This document shows, piece by piece, positions 7,640 through 15,173 of a DNA stretch of 27,085 nt (position 1 is the first letter of the stretch; every line of letters starts with the position of its first letter). The DNA lies in assembly GCF_949298305.1 (NCBI RefSeq), contig NZ_CASFWU010000034.1:1-27085 (forward strand), in the 5' to 3' direction. The stretch comes from an uncultured Bacteroides sp. GTDB taxonomy: Bacteria > Bacteroidota > Bacteroidia > Bacteroidales > Bacteroidaceae. The translations under genes and the position numbers were made by a program. Below the pieces are notes generated by a model. That model did not search any database. It was not told where the DNA came from and saw only the letters and a list, made by a program, of their open reading frames with translations.

Positions 7640-7776
7640 GGGTGTCTGTTTCCTGCCGCATGTTTGTTTCTATTCATTTGCCCGGCTCCGCACCCGGGTA
7701 GTGGGGTGTGGCTTTGGGCGCAATCTGCATGGACGGCCGTTACGAAGGCTTCCTGCCATGATGTTTTCAGTTTCAT
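7636..7776 (-). CDS. Possible 46-residue leader ORF, doubtful
   Basis: An open frame beginning MKLKTSWQEAFV and ending GNRHP stops in an ATGA overlap with the start of the HEAT-like gene, the same coupling seen further down the operon. On the minus strand a TATTTTTG -7-like box lies upstream at 7859-7866, which would place this frame inside the transcript. The composition (many H, R, P, G in the second half) is not convincing for a folded protein and no family is recognised. It may be a short coupled leader, a decayed gene end, or chance. Confidence 0.25.
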   Translation of the reverse strand: MKLKTSWQEAFVTAVHADCAQSHTPLPGCGAGQMNRNKHAAGNRHP

Positions 7777-7996
7777 TTGACTGTCTTTCTTTGGTTCCTG
7801 ATAAGGGGAGGATATGTTCTCTTTGTCTCGGCACGGCCAGTATCGGCCGTCCATGGCACAAAAATAGGGAAAAGGAACGGATTGGCCGCCATGCGGTGGG
7901 CAATATTTGCTTCCTGACATTTTCTTTGGGGAAGCGGACTGACGGGGAAATGGTTAAAATACCTGACAAACGGGCAGGAGTCCCGGACTTAGCCCA

Positions 7997-8080
7997 CCTC
8001 AGTCGTATACTTAGGTGCCCTCAGTCGTATACTTAGGTACCCTCAGTCGTATACTTAGACTGCCTCTGTATACGGCTGAG
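7997..8080. repeat. 22-bp tandem direct repeat, three copies plus inverted part copy
   Basis: Units begin at 7997, 8019 and 8041 and share CCTCAGTCGTATACTTAG followed by a variable four bases (GTGC, GTAC, ACTG). A 13-bp inverted version of the core (GTATACGGCTGAG, one mismatch) lies at 8068-8080. Each core contains the palindrome GTATAC. The period of 22 bp is about two helical turns, so all copies face the same side of the DNA. There are no spacers, so it is not a CRISPR array. Confidence 0.9.
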
Positions 8081-8299
8081 ATGTGGATTTTGTAATCGAT
8101 TGACAGACAATTGATTGCAAAGACACGCAATGAGGAATACGGGTTTAGGAGATTTCCTTACAAAAGATGCTTTCAGACCTCTTGCGTTCCGTCTCTTGCC
8201 GTCAGCTTTTGGAAGGTATCTGTTTCTGTTGTCCGGTGGGGCCGGTCGCTTTTCTGTGTCGCTTTTTTGAGCGCTTTCGGAGTCTTGAAGGGGATAAAT

Positions 8300-8315
8300 A
8301 GTCAAATGTTTGACT
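8300..8315. promoter_or_regulatory. Palindromic operator overlapping the marR promoter
   Basis: AGTCAAA and TTTGACT form perfect 7-bp half-sites around a central TG. The right half-site contains the TTTG -33 box (8309-8312). A dimeric repressor bound here would block RNA polymerase, and the MarR protein encoded 59 bp downstream is the obvious candidate for self-repression. This assignment is inferred from position and symmetry. Confidence 0.7.
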
Positions 8316-8340
8316 TTTTAAGCGGAAAGCTTTACCTTTG
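8309..8340 (+). promoter_or_regulatory. Promoter of the marR-efflux operon
   Basis: TTTG at 8309-8312 and TACCTTTG at 8333-8340, separated by exactly 20 bp, match the Bacteroides promoter fully. Transcription should start near 8347, so the ATG at 8374 and not the in-frame ATG at 8338 is the start of the regulator. Confidence 0.85.
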
Positions 8341-8373
8341 CAAACCGAAAAGGATAACCCCCCAACAACGATT

Positions 8374-8823
8374 ATGACTGAAGGAAAAGTACACATTACG
8401 TCGAGAGACTGTATCCTGCAACTGATACGCACCCGTATGGCTTCGCGACAGGCCATGCAGCGGCTGCTGAAAAGAACCAATGCCGGCATCACCTTCGAGA
8501 TGCTTCAGGTGATGAGCTGCCTGTGGATTGAGCAGGGCATCAGCCAGCAGACGCTGGCCGAACGCATATCGAAGGACAAGGCCTGCCTGACCAGCCTCCT
8601 GGCCAATCTGGAACGCAAGGGCTATGTATGCCGGTGCGAGGACCCGAAAGACCGGCGGAACAAGCTGGTTTATCTGACCGGCGAGGGCGAAGCCTTCCAT
8701 CAGTGGCTGGCTCCTTTCCTGACCGACTATTACAGCCGGCTGGAAGAGGCATTGGGGGCGGAGAGACTGCAACAGAGTATGCAATTGCTAAAAGACCTGC
8801 AACATGTCATCGAGAGTTATTGA
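8374..8823 (+). CDS. MarR-family transcriptional regulator
   Basis: The 149-residue protein has the MarR winged-helix plan: N-terminal dimer helix, then FEMLQVMSCLW, helix-turn-helix ISQQTLAERISKDKACLTSLLANLERKGYV (57-85), wing CEDPKDRRNKLVYLT (88-102) and a C-terminal dimer helix. The DxRD/R wing (DPKDRRN) is the family hallmark. MarR proteins are dimeric repressors released by phenolic or other ligands, or by cysteine oxidation (C49, C71, C87 and C89 are present). The first gene of an efflux operon, it ends 20 bp inside the tolC-like gene. The palindrome at 8300-8315 over its own promoter is the likely binding site. Confidence 0.93.
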   Translation: MTEGKVHITSRDCILQLIRTRMASRQAMQRLLKRTNAGITFEMLQVMSCLWIEQGISQQTLAERISKDKACLTSLLANLERKGYVCRCEDPKDRRNKLVYLTGEGEAFHQWLAPFLTDYYSRLEEALGAERLQQSMQLLKDLQHVIESY

Positions 8824-10120
8824 CCGGTTCGCCGTGGCTGCGGTGTGCCTGTTTCTGCCATTATGGACGCATGCCCAGGGCGACACCCTGCATCTCGGTC
8901 TGCAGCAGCTGTTCGACCTGTGTACGGAGCAGCATCTGCAACTGGCAGCCGACCGCCTGAAGGAGAAAATGGCAGGAGAGCGGACAAGGACGGCGCGCAC
9001 AGCCCGGCTTCCGGAGGTGAACATCGGCCTTCGGGGAGGATTTCTGGGACAGCCGGTCATCTGGCAGAACGGGCTGAGCAACCCCACCTGTCCCGATTCG
9101 CCTGACTGGCAGCAGAACTATGCCATCGACTTCACGCAACCTATTTACGAGGGGGGACGGATACGGTATGCCATCCGCAAGGCCGATCTGGAGCAGGAAA
9201 TTGCCCGCTTGCAGACGGATACGGACCGGGCTGACATCAAACTGGCATTGTTGGAAAAATACCTGAACCTGTTCAGTCTCTACAAGCAATACCTGGTGTT
9301 GAACCGGAACATCGAAGAATCTGAACGGCGGTTGAAGGACATCCGCCGCCTGAAAGCCGAAGGCATCATTACGAACAACGACGTGCTGCGCAGTGAGATG
9401 CAGCTGACCAACGACCGCCTGTCCGAGAACGAGACGGAGAACAACATCCGGATTGTGTCGCAGCAGCTGGACATCCTGCTGGGCCTGGACGAGCGCCTGC
9501 TGCTTGTGCCGGACACAACCCTGCTCAGTCAGGACTGCCCCATCACCGGATATGCCGATTACATAGACCGTGCCGTGCGCTCTGATCCCGCCTTGCTCCT
9601 GCTCCGGAAGCAGACGGAACTGGCGCTGAACAGCATCCGGCTGACACGGGCCGACCAGCTGCCCCGCCTCTCGCTGACGGCTTCCAATACGCTGGCCCGC
9701 CCCGTGTCGCGCACGATGGCCGACCTGTATAACAACAGCTGGAACATCGGACTCTCGTTCTCTTACCCGCTTTCGTCGCTCTACACCAACCGTCACCGGA
9801 TGAGGGAAGCCCGGCAGAACGTGGAGCTGATGAAGAACGCCGAGGAGCAGAAACGGCAGCGCATCCGCATGGACGTGCAGGCCGCCTTGCTGAAACACCG
9901 CGAAGCCTCCAGCCGGGTAGAGGCGCTGAAACTGTCCGTGAGGCAGGCGGAGGAAAACTACCGCATCATGCGCAACCGTTATATGAACCAGCTGGCCATC
10001 CTGACCGACCTGCTCGATGCCGACAACCTGCGGCTCAATGCCGAACTGCAGCTGACGACCGCGCGTCCCCGGGTGATATATACCTATTATCAGTTGCAGC
10101 GGGCCGTCGGTGCATTGTAA
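8804..10120 (+). CDS. TolC-family outer-membrane efflux protein
   Basis: The 438-residue protein is the outer-membrane channel of a tripartite exporter. A signal peptide of about 25 residues ends in THAQ and has no lipobox. The mature part shows the two-fold TolC pattern: the long helices with LQQLFDLCTEQHLQLAA, a strand region YAIDFTQPIYEGGRIRYAI, helices NIEESERRLKDIRRLKAEG and TNNDVLRSEMQL, then a second repeat with IGLSFSYPLSSLYTNRHRM and RNRYMNQLAILTDLLDADN. The start overlaps the marR end by 20 bp in another frame, which suggests coupled translation. The adaptor gene follows after 45 bp. TolC homologues in single-operon EmrAB systems are usual in Bacteroidetes, where no shared TolC serves all pumps. 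Confidence 0.93.
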   Translation: MSSRVIDRFAVAAVCLFLPLWTHAQGDTLHLGLQQLFDLCTEQHLQLAADRLKEKMAGERTRTARTARLPEVNIGLRGGFLGQPVIWQNGLSNPTCPDSPDWQQNYAIDFTQPIYEGGRIRYAIRKADLEQEIARLQTDTDRADIKLALLEKYLNLFSLYKQYLVLNRNIEESERRLKDIRRLKAEGIITNNDVLRSEMQLTNDRLSENETENNIRIVSQQLDILLGLDERLLLVPDTTLLSQDCPITGYADYIDRAVRSDPALLLLRKQTELALNSIRLTRADQLPRLSLTASNTLARPVSRTMADLYNNSWNIGLSFSYPLSSLYTNRHRMREARQNVELMKNAEEQKRQRIRMDVQAALLKHREASSRVEALKLSVRQAEENYRIMRNRYMNQLAILTDLLDADNLRLNAELQLTTARPRVIYTYYQLQRAVGAL

Positions 10121-10165
10121 GGCGGAACCGATGAAATACAAACGTTAAACTACCCTATACACATT

Positions 10166-11236
10166 ATGTCTGTACATCAACGGAAATACAACCGACTGAA
10201 ACGGCGGAAACGTCGTAACATCATCCTCAACATTGTGTGCATCCTCATTGCCGATTCGGGGCTGGCCTGGACGGCCCATTACTTCTGGAGGTATGTCAAC
10301 TATGAGATTACGAACGATGCCTTCGTGGACCAGTACATCGCTCCGGTGAATGTGCGTGTGGCAGGCTATATACAGGAGGTGCGTTTCCGCGAGCATCAGT
10401 ACGTGAATGCCGGCGATACGCTTGTCGTGCTGGACAACCGCGAGTACCTCATCCGGCAGAAGGAGGCCCATGCCGCCCTGCTCGACGCCCGTGGCTCCCG
10501 CGACGTGCTGGCTTCGGGCATCCGCACTTCGCACACCCGCATTGCCGAACAGGATGCCAACCTGGCCGAGGCGCAGGCCAATCTGTGGCAGGCCGAACAG
10601 GACTTCCACCGCTATGAACGGCTGCTGAAGGAAGAGTCCGTCCCCGAACAGCAGTACGATCAGGCCAAAGCCGCTTTCGACGCTGCCCGTGCCCGCTACG
10701 AGGCCCTGCTGCGGCAGAAGGAGGCCGCCCGCTCGCAATATGAGGAGGCCAACAAAAAACAGGTGGGTATAGAGGCCGGCATCCTGCGTGCCGAGGCCGC
10801 ACTCGACCTGGCGAACCTGAACCTGTCCTACACCGTGGTGACCGCCCCTTACAGCGGCTACATGGGGCGCCGTACGCTGGAACCCGGTCAATACGTCAGT
10901 GCCGGACAGACACTTTCGTACATCGTCCGCCAGTCCGGAAAATGGATTACGGCCAACTACCGGGAGACACAGATTTCCAACATCTACATCGGCCAGCCGG
11001 TGCGCATCCGGGTGGACGGACTGCCGGGAAAGATACTCCACGGGCATGTGACTGCCATCTCCGAGGCCACAGGTTCCAAGTATTCGCTGGTGCCTACGGA
11101 CAACTCGGCAGGCAACTTCGTGAAGGTGCAGCAGCGCATACCCGTCCGCATCGACCTGGACGATGTGGACGATGAAAGCATGAGCCAGTTGCGTGCCGGC
11201 ATGATGGTGGTCACCGAAGCGTTGAGGAAGAAATGA
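10166..11236 (+). CDS. emrA: HlyD/EmrA-type membrane fusion (adaptor) protein
   Basis: The 356-residue protein links an inner-membrane pump to the TolC-like channel. A basic N-terminus is followed by one membrane helix at about 19-41. The periplasmic part begins YEITNDAFVDQYIAPVNVRV, matching the EmrA opening, then a biotinyl-lipoyl-like half (VAGYIQEVRFREHQYVNAGD), a long coiled-coil hairpin at about 92-215 rich in alanine, glutamate and arginine, and the return half YTVVTAPYSGYMGRRTLEPG. The beta-barrel segment includes WITANYRETQ. Its stop overlaps the ATG of the pump gene by 4 bp. The gene symbol is used by similarity to the family; substrate range is unknown. Confidence 0.92.
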   Translation: MSVHQRKYNRLKRRKRRNIILNIVCILIADSGLAWTAHYFWRYVNYEITNDAFVDQYIAPVNVRVAGYIQEVRFREHQYVNAGDTLVVLDNREYLIRQKEAHAALLDARGSRDVLASGIRTSHTRIAEQDANLAEAQANLWQAEQDFHRYERLLKEESVPEQQYDQAKAAFDAARARYEALLRQKEAARSQYEEANKKQVGIEAGILRAEAALDLANLNLSYTVVTAPYSGYMGRRTLEPGQYVSAGQTLSYIVRQSGKWITANYRETQISNIYIGQPVRIRVDGLPGKILHGHVTAISEATGSKYSLVPTDNSAGNFVKVQQRIPVRIDLDDVDDESMSQLRAGMMVVTEALRKK

Positions 11237-12837
11237 AGACGGCCCGCGAACTCGACATACCGGCCCGCTCCTGGGTGCCCGACCCGCTGGCCATAGCCAC
11301 GGTCTTTCTGGTGATGCTCCCCATCGCCATGCTGAACGGCACCTATACGGGCAGCATGGTGGAGGTGTCAAACACCCTGGGGGTCTATACGGAGGACATC
11401 ACCATCGGCTATTATGCCGCCTCGGCAGGCATGGCCGTGTCCTATCCCATAGTCCCCAAGATATTGAACACCTTCTCCGGCAAATCCCTGCTGCTGGTCA
11501 ACCTCACCCTTCAGTTTTTCCTCAGCTGGTTCTGTGCGCGGCAGAGCCACATCGGTTTCCTGATAACAGCCAGTTTTTTCATCGGCTTCCTGAAGGGCTT
11601 CCTCATGCTCTGGATTATCCGCCGCATCAAGTTCATCTTCAGTCCGAAGGATGTCCGAAGCGAGTTCTATGCCTATTTTTATCCGCTGGTGTTCGGCGGA
11701 GGGCAGCTTTCGATGGTCATCACGGCCCTGCTTGCCTACCACTACGACTGGAAGTACATGTACTACTTCATGATGTTCCTGCTGCTCATAGCCATTCTGG
11801 CTGTCATCCTTTTCTTCCGTCACGACCGGCCTTCGCGTCCCATTCCCTGGAACGAACTGCATCCCCGCGAGATGCTGATTATCGCTACGGGCATCCTGAT
11901 GCTGATTTACGTCATCACGTACGGTAAGACACTCGACTGGATGGCATCCACACGCATCTGCGTCTTCATTGTCATTGCCCCGCTGCTCATTGCCCTCTTC
12001 CTGTGGGAGCAGTTCCATTCGACCCAGCCCTTCGTGAGCCTGAAGCCGCTGTTCCAGTGGAAAGCCATCGTGGGCTATTTCTACATGATGCTGGTGATGT
12101 TTTTCAGTACCTCCACCAGTCTGCTCACCAGCTATCTGACCACCATTCTGCGTGTGGACAACACGCACAGCTATACGCTCTACATCTGGTTGCTGCCGGG
12201 CTATGTGGTAGGGGCTTTCATCTGTTTCTGGTGGTTCAGGTGGCAACGGTGGCGCTTCCGTTTCCTCATTGCCGGCGGCATGGGGTGTTTTGCTCTCTTC
12301 TTCGGCATCCTTTATTTCGGCGTGTCGCCGGACAGTACCTACGAGATGCTCTACCTTCCCATGTTTCTTCGTGGCCTGGGCATGCTGACGCTTATCATTG
12401 CCTTTGCGTTGTTTGCGGTGGAAGACCTTCCTCCGAAGTATCTGCTCTCCAATGCCTTTTTTCTCATCACCTTCCGTTCGGTACTGACTCCGGTCTGTGC
12501 GTCGGCCTTTTACAGCAACATGCTCTACCGCCTGCAGCAGAAGTATGTGGTGGAACTCTCCGAGACCTTTACGGCTGTCGACCCGTTGGCCTCCTCGCGT
12601 TGGCAGTCCACGCTGGACAGCAGCCTGGCGCAGGGACATGGCATTGATGAGGCCACACAACTGGCCACCAACACGCTCAACGGCATTCTTCAGCAGCAGG
12701 GCACCTTGCTGGCGTTGAAGCACATCCTGGGCTGGCTCTTTGTGGTGACCCTGATAATTGCCGTCGTTTCCCGCTTCATCCCGTTCCACAAGACGGTACG
12801 GGTACCGGTCATTCACACAGGCGAGGATATGGTGTGA
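11233..12837 (+). CDS. emrB: EmrB-like MFS multidrug exporter (DHA2 type)
   Basis: The 534-residue membrane protein is the proton-driven pump of the operon, with some 14 hydrophobic segments as in the DHA2 drug:H+ antiporters. The first loop, GTYTGSMVEVSNTLGV then IGYYAASAGMAVSYP, corresponds to the EmrB motif region but lacks the canonical D at the usual LDxTIVNVALP site, so it belongs to a diverged Bacteroidetes branch. Charged residues within membrane segments are sparse. Together with the adaptor and the outer-membrane protein it would carry amphipathic compounds from the inner membrane to the exterior in one step. Its start overlaps the adaptor stop (ATGA). Transcription ends at the strong hairpin at 12875-12924. 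Confidence 0.9.
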   Translation: MKTARELDIPARSWVPDPLAIATVFLVMLPIAMLNGTYTGSMVEVSNTLGVYTEDITIGYYAASAGMAVSYPIVPKILNTFSGKSLLLVNLTLQFFLSWFCARQSHIGFLITASFFIGFLKGFLMLWIIRRIKFIFSPKDVRSEFYAYFYPLVFGGGQLSMVITALLAYHYDWKYMYYFMMFLLLIAILAVILFFRHDRPSRPIPWNELHPREMLIIATGILMLIYVITYGKTLDWMASTRICVFIVIAPLLIALFLWEQFHSTQPFVSLKPLFQWKAIVGYFYMMLVMFFSTSTSLLTSYLTTILRVDNTHSYTLYIWLLPGYVVGAFICFWWFRWQRWRFRFLIAGGMGCFALFFGILYFGVSPDSTYEMLYLPMFLRGLGMLTLIIAFALFAVEDLPPKYLLSNAFFLITFRSVLTPVCASAFYSNMLYRLQQKYVVELSETFTAVDPLASSRWQSTLDSSLAQGHGIDEATQLATNTLNGILQQQGTLLALKHILGWLFVVTLIIAVVSRFIPFHKTVRVPVIHTGEDMV

Positions 12838-12874
12838 CGTTTCGCCTTGCGCCCGAAAGGGAGGAGAAAAAACA

Positions 12875-12930
12875 GGCACCCGCCTTTGTCCTTACCGGGA
12901 TTTGTCCGGACAAAGGCGGGTGCCGTTTTA
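12875..12930. terminator. Strong bidirectional terminator
   Basis: A perfect 17-bp stem (12875-12891 with 12908-12924, beginning GGCACCCGCC) encloses a 16-nt loop. It is preceded by GAAAAAAC and followed by GTTTTAA, so both strands have a T-rich tail. It separates the efflux operon (+) from the convergent SDR gene (-). Confidence 0.92.
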
Positions 12931-12947
12931 ATACCGCGGGCGGTCTG

Positions 12948-13709
12948 TCATTTCTGTCGGTGGCAGACCGTGCCTGTGGCCTGATAGGTAGGCATCACCA
13001 GCACTTCGGCTATCTGCACGTGGGCAGGGGCCGAGGCGGCATAGTAGACTACGTCGGCAATGTCGTCGCCCGTCAGCGGACGGATGCCTTCGTACACGTT
13101 GTCGGCTTTCTGCCGGTCGCCGCGGAAGCGGATGACGGAGAAATTGGTCTCCACCATGCCGGGCTTGATGTTAGTCACGCGCAGCGGGGTGTCCACCAGG
13201 TCGATGCGCAGTCCGTCGGACAGGGCCTTGACGGCAGCCTTCGTGGCGCAGTAGACGCTGCCTCCGGCGTAGGCCGCGTCGCCCGCTATGGAGCCGATGT
13301 TGATGATGTGTCCGTGTCCGCGCTCCGCCATGCCGGGCACTATCATGCGCGTCATGGCCAGCAGGGCCTTGATGTTGGTGTCTATCACCACGTCCCATTC
13401 GTCCAGCGAGCCCTCATGTTCCTTGTCCATGCCGATGACCAGTCCGGCGTTGTTCACCAGCACGTCGATGTTCTTCCACTGTCCTTCGAGGGAGTCCACG
13501 GCCCGGCGCATGGCCTGGCGGTCGCGCACGTCGAAGGGCAGAGTCAGTACCTCCACGCCCTTTGCCGTGAGTTCCCGCTTCAGGGCCTCCAGCTTTTCGG
13601 TGTTCCGTCCGTTCAGTATCAGGTGGCTTCCCATGGCCGCAAACTTGCGGGCACATCCTTCACCGATGCCGCTTGTGGCTCCGGTGATAAAAATCAGTTT
13701 TCCTTTCAT
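12948..13709 (-). CDS. Short-chain dehydrogenase/reductase, YdfG-like
   Basis: The 253-residue protein is a classical SDR oxidoreductase. The nucleotide-binding TGATSGIG is at 9-16, NNAG at 86-89, and the catalytic set N112, S140, Y153 and K157 is complete (YCATK at 153-157). R35 after LILNGRN favours NADP(H) over NAD(H). The overall pattern, with GSIAGDAAYAGGSVYCATKAAV in the active-site region and KPGMVETNFSVIRF, resembles YdfG-type 3-hydroxy-acid or L-allo-threonine dehydrogenases, but substrate cannot be fixed from this. The start at 13709 is chosen because the Rossmann strand begins MKGKLIFITG; the upstream in-frame extension overlaps the DUF2007 gene. It is last in an apparent three-gene unit, 23 bp after the DUF2007 gene. 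Confidence 0.92.
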   Translation of the reverse strand: MKGKLIFITGATSGIGEGCARKFAAMGSHLILNGRNTEKLEALKRELTAKGVEVLTLPFDVRDRQAMRRAVDSLEGQWKNIDVLVNNAGLVIGMDKEHEGSLDEWDVVIDTNIKALLAMTRMIVPGMAERGHGHIINIGSIAGDAAYAGGSVYCATKAAVKALSDGLRIDLVDTPLRVTNIKPGMVETNFSVIRFRGDRQKADNVYEGIRPLTGDDIADVVYYAASAPAHVQIAEVLVMPTYQATGTVCHRQK

Positions 13710-13732
13710 GGTTCTATGTATTGATTCGCATT

Positions 13733-13963
13733 TCATTCGGTACTGTTTTCTCTGAATCTTTCCAGAATCTTGTTTCCTCGGGGCATGTCTCCTTCCCTGA
13801 CCATCACCTGCACTTGCTGGGCCGATACGATGATGGGGCCGTAGCCGTTGCGGAGGCTGTTGGCCAGGAAGCAGTCGATGCCTTCGTCCTTCAGGATGCT
13901 TTCCAGCAGTTGGCATTCCCAAAGTTCGCCGCGGTAGAGTTCTACAATTCGGTCTGTTTTCAT
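13733..13963 (-). CDS. DUF2007-family small protein
   Basis: The 76-residue protein fits DUF2007 (called putative signal-transducing protein in databases): it opens IVELYRGELWECQLLESILKD, then GIDCFLANS and a strand VQVMVREGD before a final helix GNKILERFRE. The fold resembles a small ferredoxin-like alpha/beta domain. No enzymatic motif is visible. It sits 15 bp after the ion-channel gene and 23 bp before the SDR gene on the same strand, so all three are probably transcribed together. Its role is unknown; its place next to a channel with a zinc ribbon is the main clue. Confidence 0.85.
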   Translation of the reverse strand: MKTDRIVELYRGELWECQLLESILKDEGIDCFLANSLRNGYGPIIVSAQQVQVMVREGDMPRGNKILERFRENSTE

Positions 13964-13978
13964 ATTCGTTTGTCTGGA

Positions 13979-14884
13979 TTAGAAACGTTCGTCGTTGAAC
14001 CGCTCGTTGGCGGGTTCATCCGTTTTTTCCTTCTTCAGCTTGGCCCCGCAATATTTGCAGTAGACGGCCTCGAAGTCGTGTCCGTCCCGGTTGCAGCGCG
14101 GACACTTGCGCTTCTCCTGCTTCTTGTGCTCGCTGACCATGGTGGCCGACACGATGCCCGTGGGCACGGCGATGATGGTGTAACCGATGAGCATGATAAT
14201 GGCCGAGAACAGACGGCCTACGGGGGTGACGGGGGTAATGTCGCCATAACCCACGGTGGTCATGGTGACAATGGCCCAGTAGATGCTGTTGGGGATGTTG
14301 TTGAAGCTGGAGCCTTCCTGCGAACCCTCTATCATGTACATCACCGTTCCCATGGAGATGACCAGTATCAGCACGAAGAAGAAAAATATCAGAATCTTGG
14401 GCGCGCTGATCCACAGCGAACGCAGAAGCAGGTTGCCTTCGTTGATGAAGGTGAACAGTTTGAAGATGCGGAAGATGCGGATCAGTCGGAAGGCACGGAT
14501 GACCAGCATGTAGTGCGACCCGTGGAGGAAGAAGCTCAGGTAGACGGGCAGCGTGGCCAGCAGGTCGACGATGCCGAAGAAACTGAAGATGTACTTGCGC
14601 GGCTGCTTCAGGCAGTAGATGCGTGCCAGGTATTCGACGGTAAAGAAAAGGGTCAGCAGGTATTCCAGCACCCTCAGTACCAGATAGGCGGAGTGGGGGA
14701 AGATGTGCATGCTTTCCAGTATCACCAGCAGCACGCTGAGCAGGATGCTGGCTATGAGCACGATATCGAACATCTTGCCTTTCGGCGTGTCCGACTCGAA
14801 CACGATGGAATAAATCTTCTGCTTCAGTTCGTCATCGTGCAGGAAACGGTGCCATCGTTGGCGTAGGTTGGAAAAGAATCTCAT
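13979..14884 (-). CDS. Voltage-sensor-type potassium channel with C-terminal zinc ribbon
   Basis: The 301-residue protein has the six-segment plan of Kv-type channels. S1-S3 cover about 38-120. The S4 sensor carries arginines every third residue (R130, R133, R136, R139, then K142). S5 is at about 163-184, and the pore loop holds TTVGYGD (209-215), the K+ selectivity filter, followed by S6 with the PTG hinge. After S6 a short zinc ribbon is present: CPRC (261-264) and CKYC (276-279). Acidic and polar residues end the protein. It should let K+ cross the inner membrane under voltage control, possibly modulated by zinc or redox state at the ribbon, which is inference. It is the first gene of a unit with DUF2007 and SDR genes. 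Confidence 0.93.
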   Translation of the reverse strand: MRFFSNLRQRWHRFLHDDELKQKIYSIVFESDTPKGKMFDIVLIASILLSVLLVILESMHIFPHSAYLVLRVLEYLLTLFFTVEYLARIYCLKQPRKYIFSFFGIVDLLATLPVYLSFFLHGSHYMLVIRAFRLIRIFRIFKLFTFINEGNLLLRSLWISAPKILIFFFFVLILVISMGTVMYMIEGSQEGSSFNNIPNSIYWAIVTMTTVGYGDITPVTPVGRLFSAIIMLIGYTIIAVPTGIVSATMVSEHKKQEKRKCPRCNRDGHDFEAVYCKYCGAKLKKEKTDEPANERFNDERF

Positions 14885-14911
14885 AAACTCCTGTTACTTG
14901 CTGATTGTGGG

Positions 14912-14920
14912 GCAAAGTTA
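14912..14920 (-). promoter_or_regulatory. -7 box of the ion-channel unit
   Basis: The minus strand reads TAACTTTGC, a full -7 match, 27 bp before the ATG at 14884. No clear TTTG is found 19-21 bp further upstream. Confidence 0.55.
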
Positions 14921-15017
14921 GCAATTAACGGCTTGGTTGGTATCGATGCAGGCACATAAAATTCACTGCGGGCGCTCTTTGTCGGGTCGGGAAGGCACTT
15001 CGCTTTGGGTTTCATTG

Positions 15018-15094
15018 CTTGAAACTCTTAGGTTCTCAGCCTGAAACTCCTGGGTTCTCAGCCTGAAACTCTCGGGTTCGCAGCCTGAAACAGT
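15018..15094. repeat. Second 22-bp tandem repeat, three copies plus a part copy
   Basis: Units begin at 15018, 15040 and 15062 and share the frame C(C/T)TGAAACTC followed by a variable middle and GGTTC(T/G)CAG; a fourth copy breaks off after CCTGAAAC (15084-15091). Copies differ at a few positions. It lies in the gap between the divergently placed channel promoter and the susA terminator. Direct repeats without spacers exclude a CRISPR array. Confidence 0.9.
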
Positions 15095-15103
15095 AGACGG
15101 CAG

Positions 15104-15149
15104 GACAACAAAATAGCGGGCTGTCCGCTTGTTGTCCGGACAGCCCGCT
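15104..15149 (-). terminator. Terminator of susA
   Basis: A perfect 13-bp stem (15115-15127 with 15137-15149, AGCGGGCTGTCCG type) and 9-nt loop lie 25 bp after the susA stop. On the minus strand it is followed by TATTTTGTTG, a fair T-tract. Confidence 0.85.
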
Positions 15150-15173
15150 GAGAGTAGGGTTAGCAATGGATGA

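Larger units (their letters stand above)
7777..8373. other. Intergenic region with 22-bp tandem repeat and efflux promoter
   Basis: No convincing gene is visible here. It contains the possible -7 box of the minus-strand operon (7859-7866), three tandem 22-bp repeats (7997-8062) with an inverted part copy (8068-8080), an uninformative stretch 8081-8299, and the operator/promoter of the marR operon (8300-8340). The open frames present have basic, low-complexity translations without family features. Confidence 0.6.

Noticed and set aside
7997..8062. CRISPR array
   Set aside because: The repeats are head-to-tail without unique spacers and no cas gene is near; the same holds for 15018-15094.
8111..8377. 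88-codon plus-strand open frame before marR
   Set aside because: It runs through the operator, promoter and marR start, and its translation shows no protein-like pattern.
8861..12879. Long minus-strand open frames (hundreds of codons) opposite the tolC-, emrA- and emrB-like genes
   Set aside because: Compositions are rich in H, Q, R and G with no domain; the plus strand encodes three well-defined proteins in coupled order.
13710..13922. 71-residue N-terminal extension of the SDR protein
   Set aside because: It overlaps the DUF2007 gene in another frame and precedes the normal SDR beginning MKGKLIFITG.
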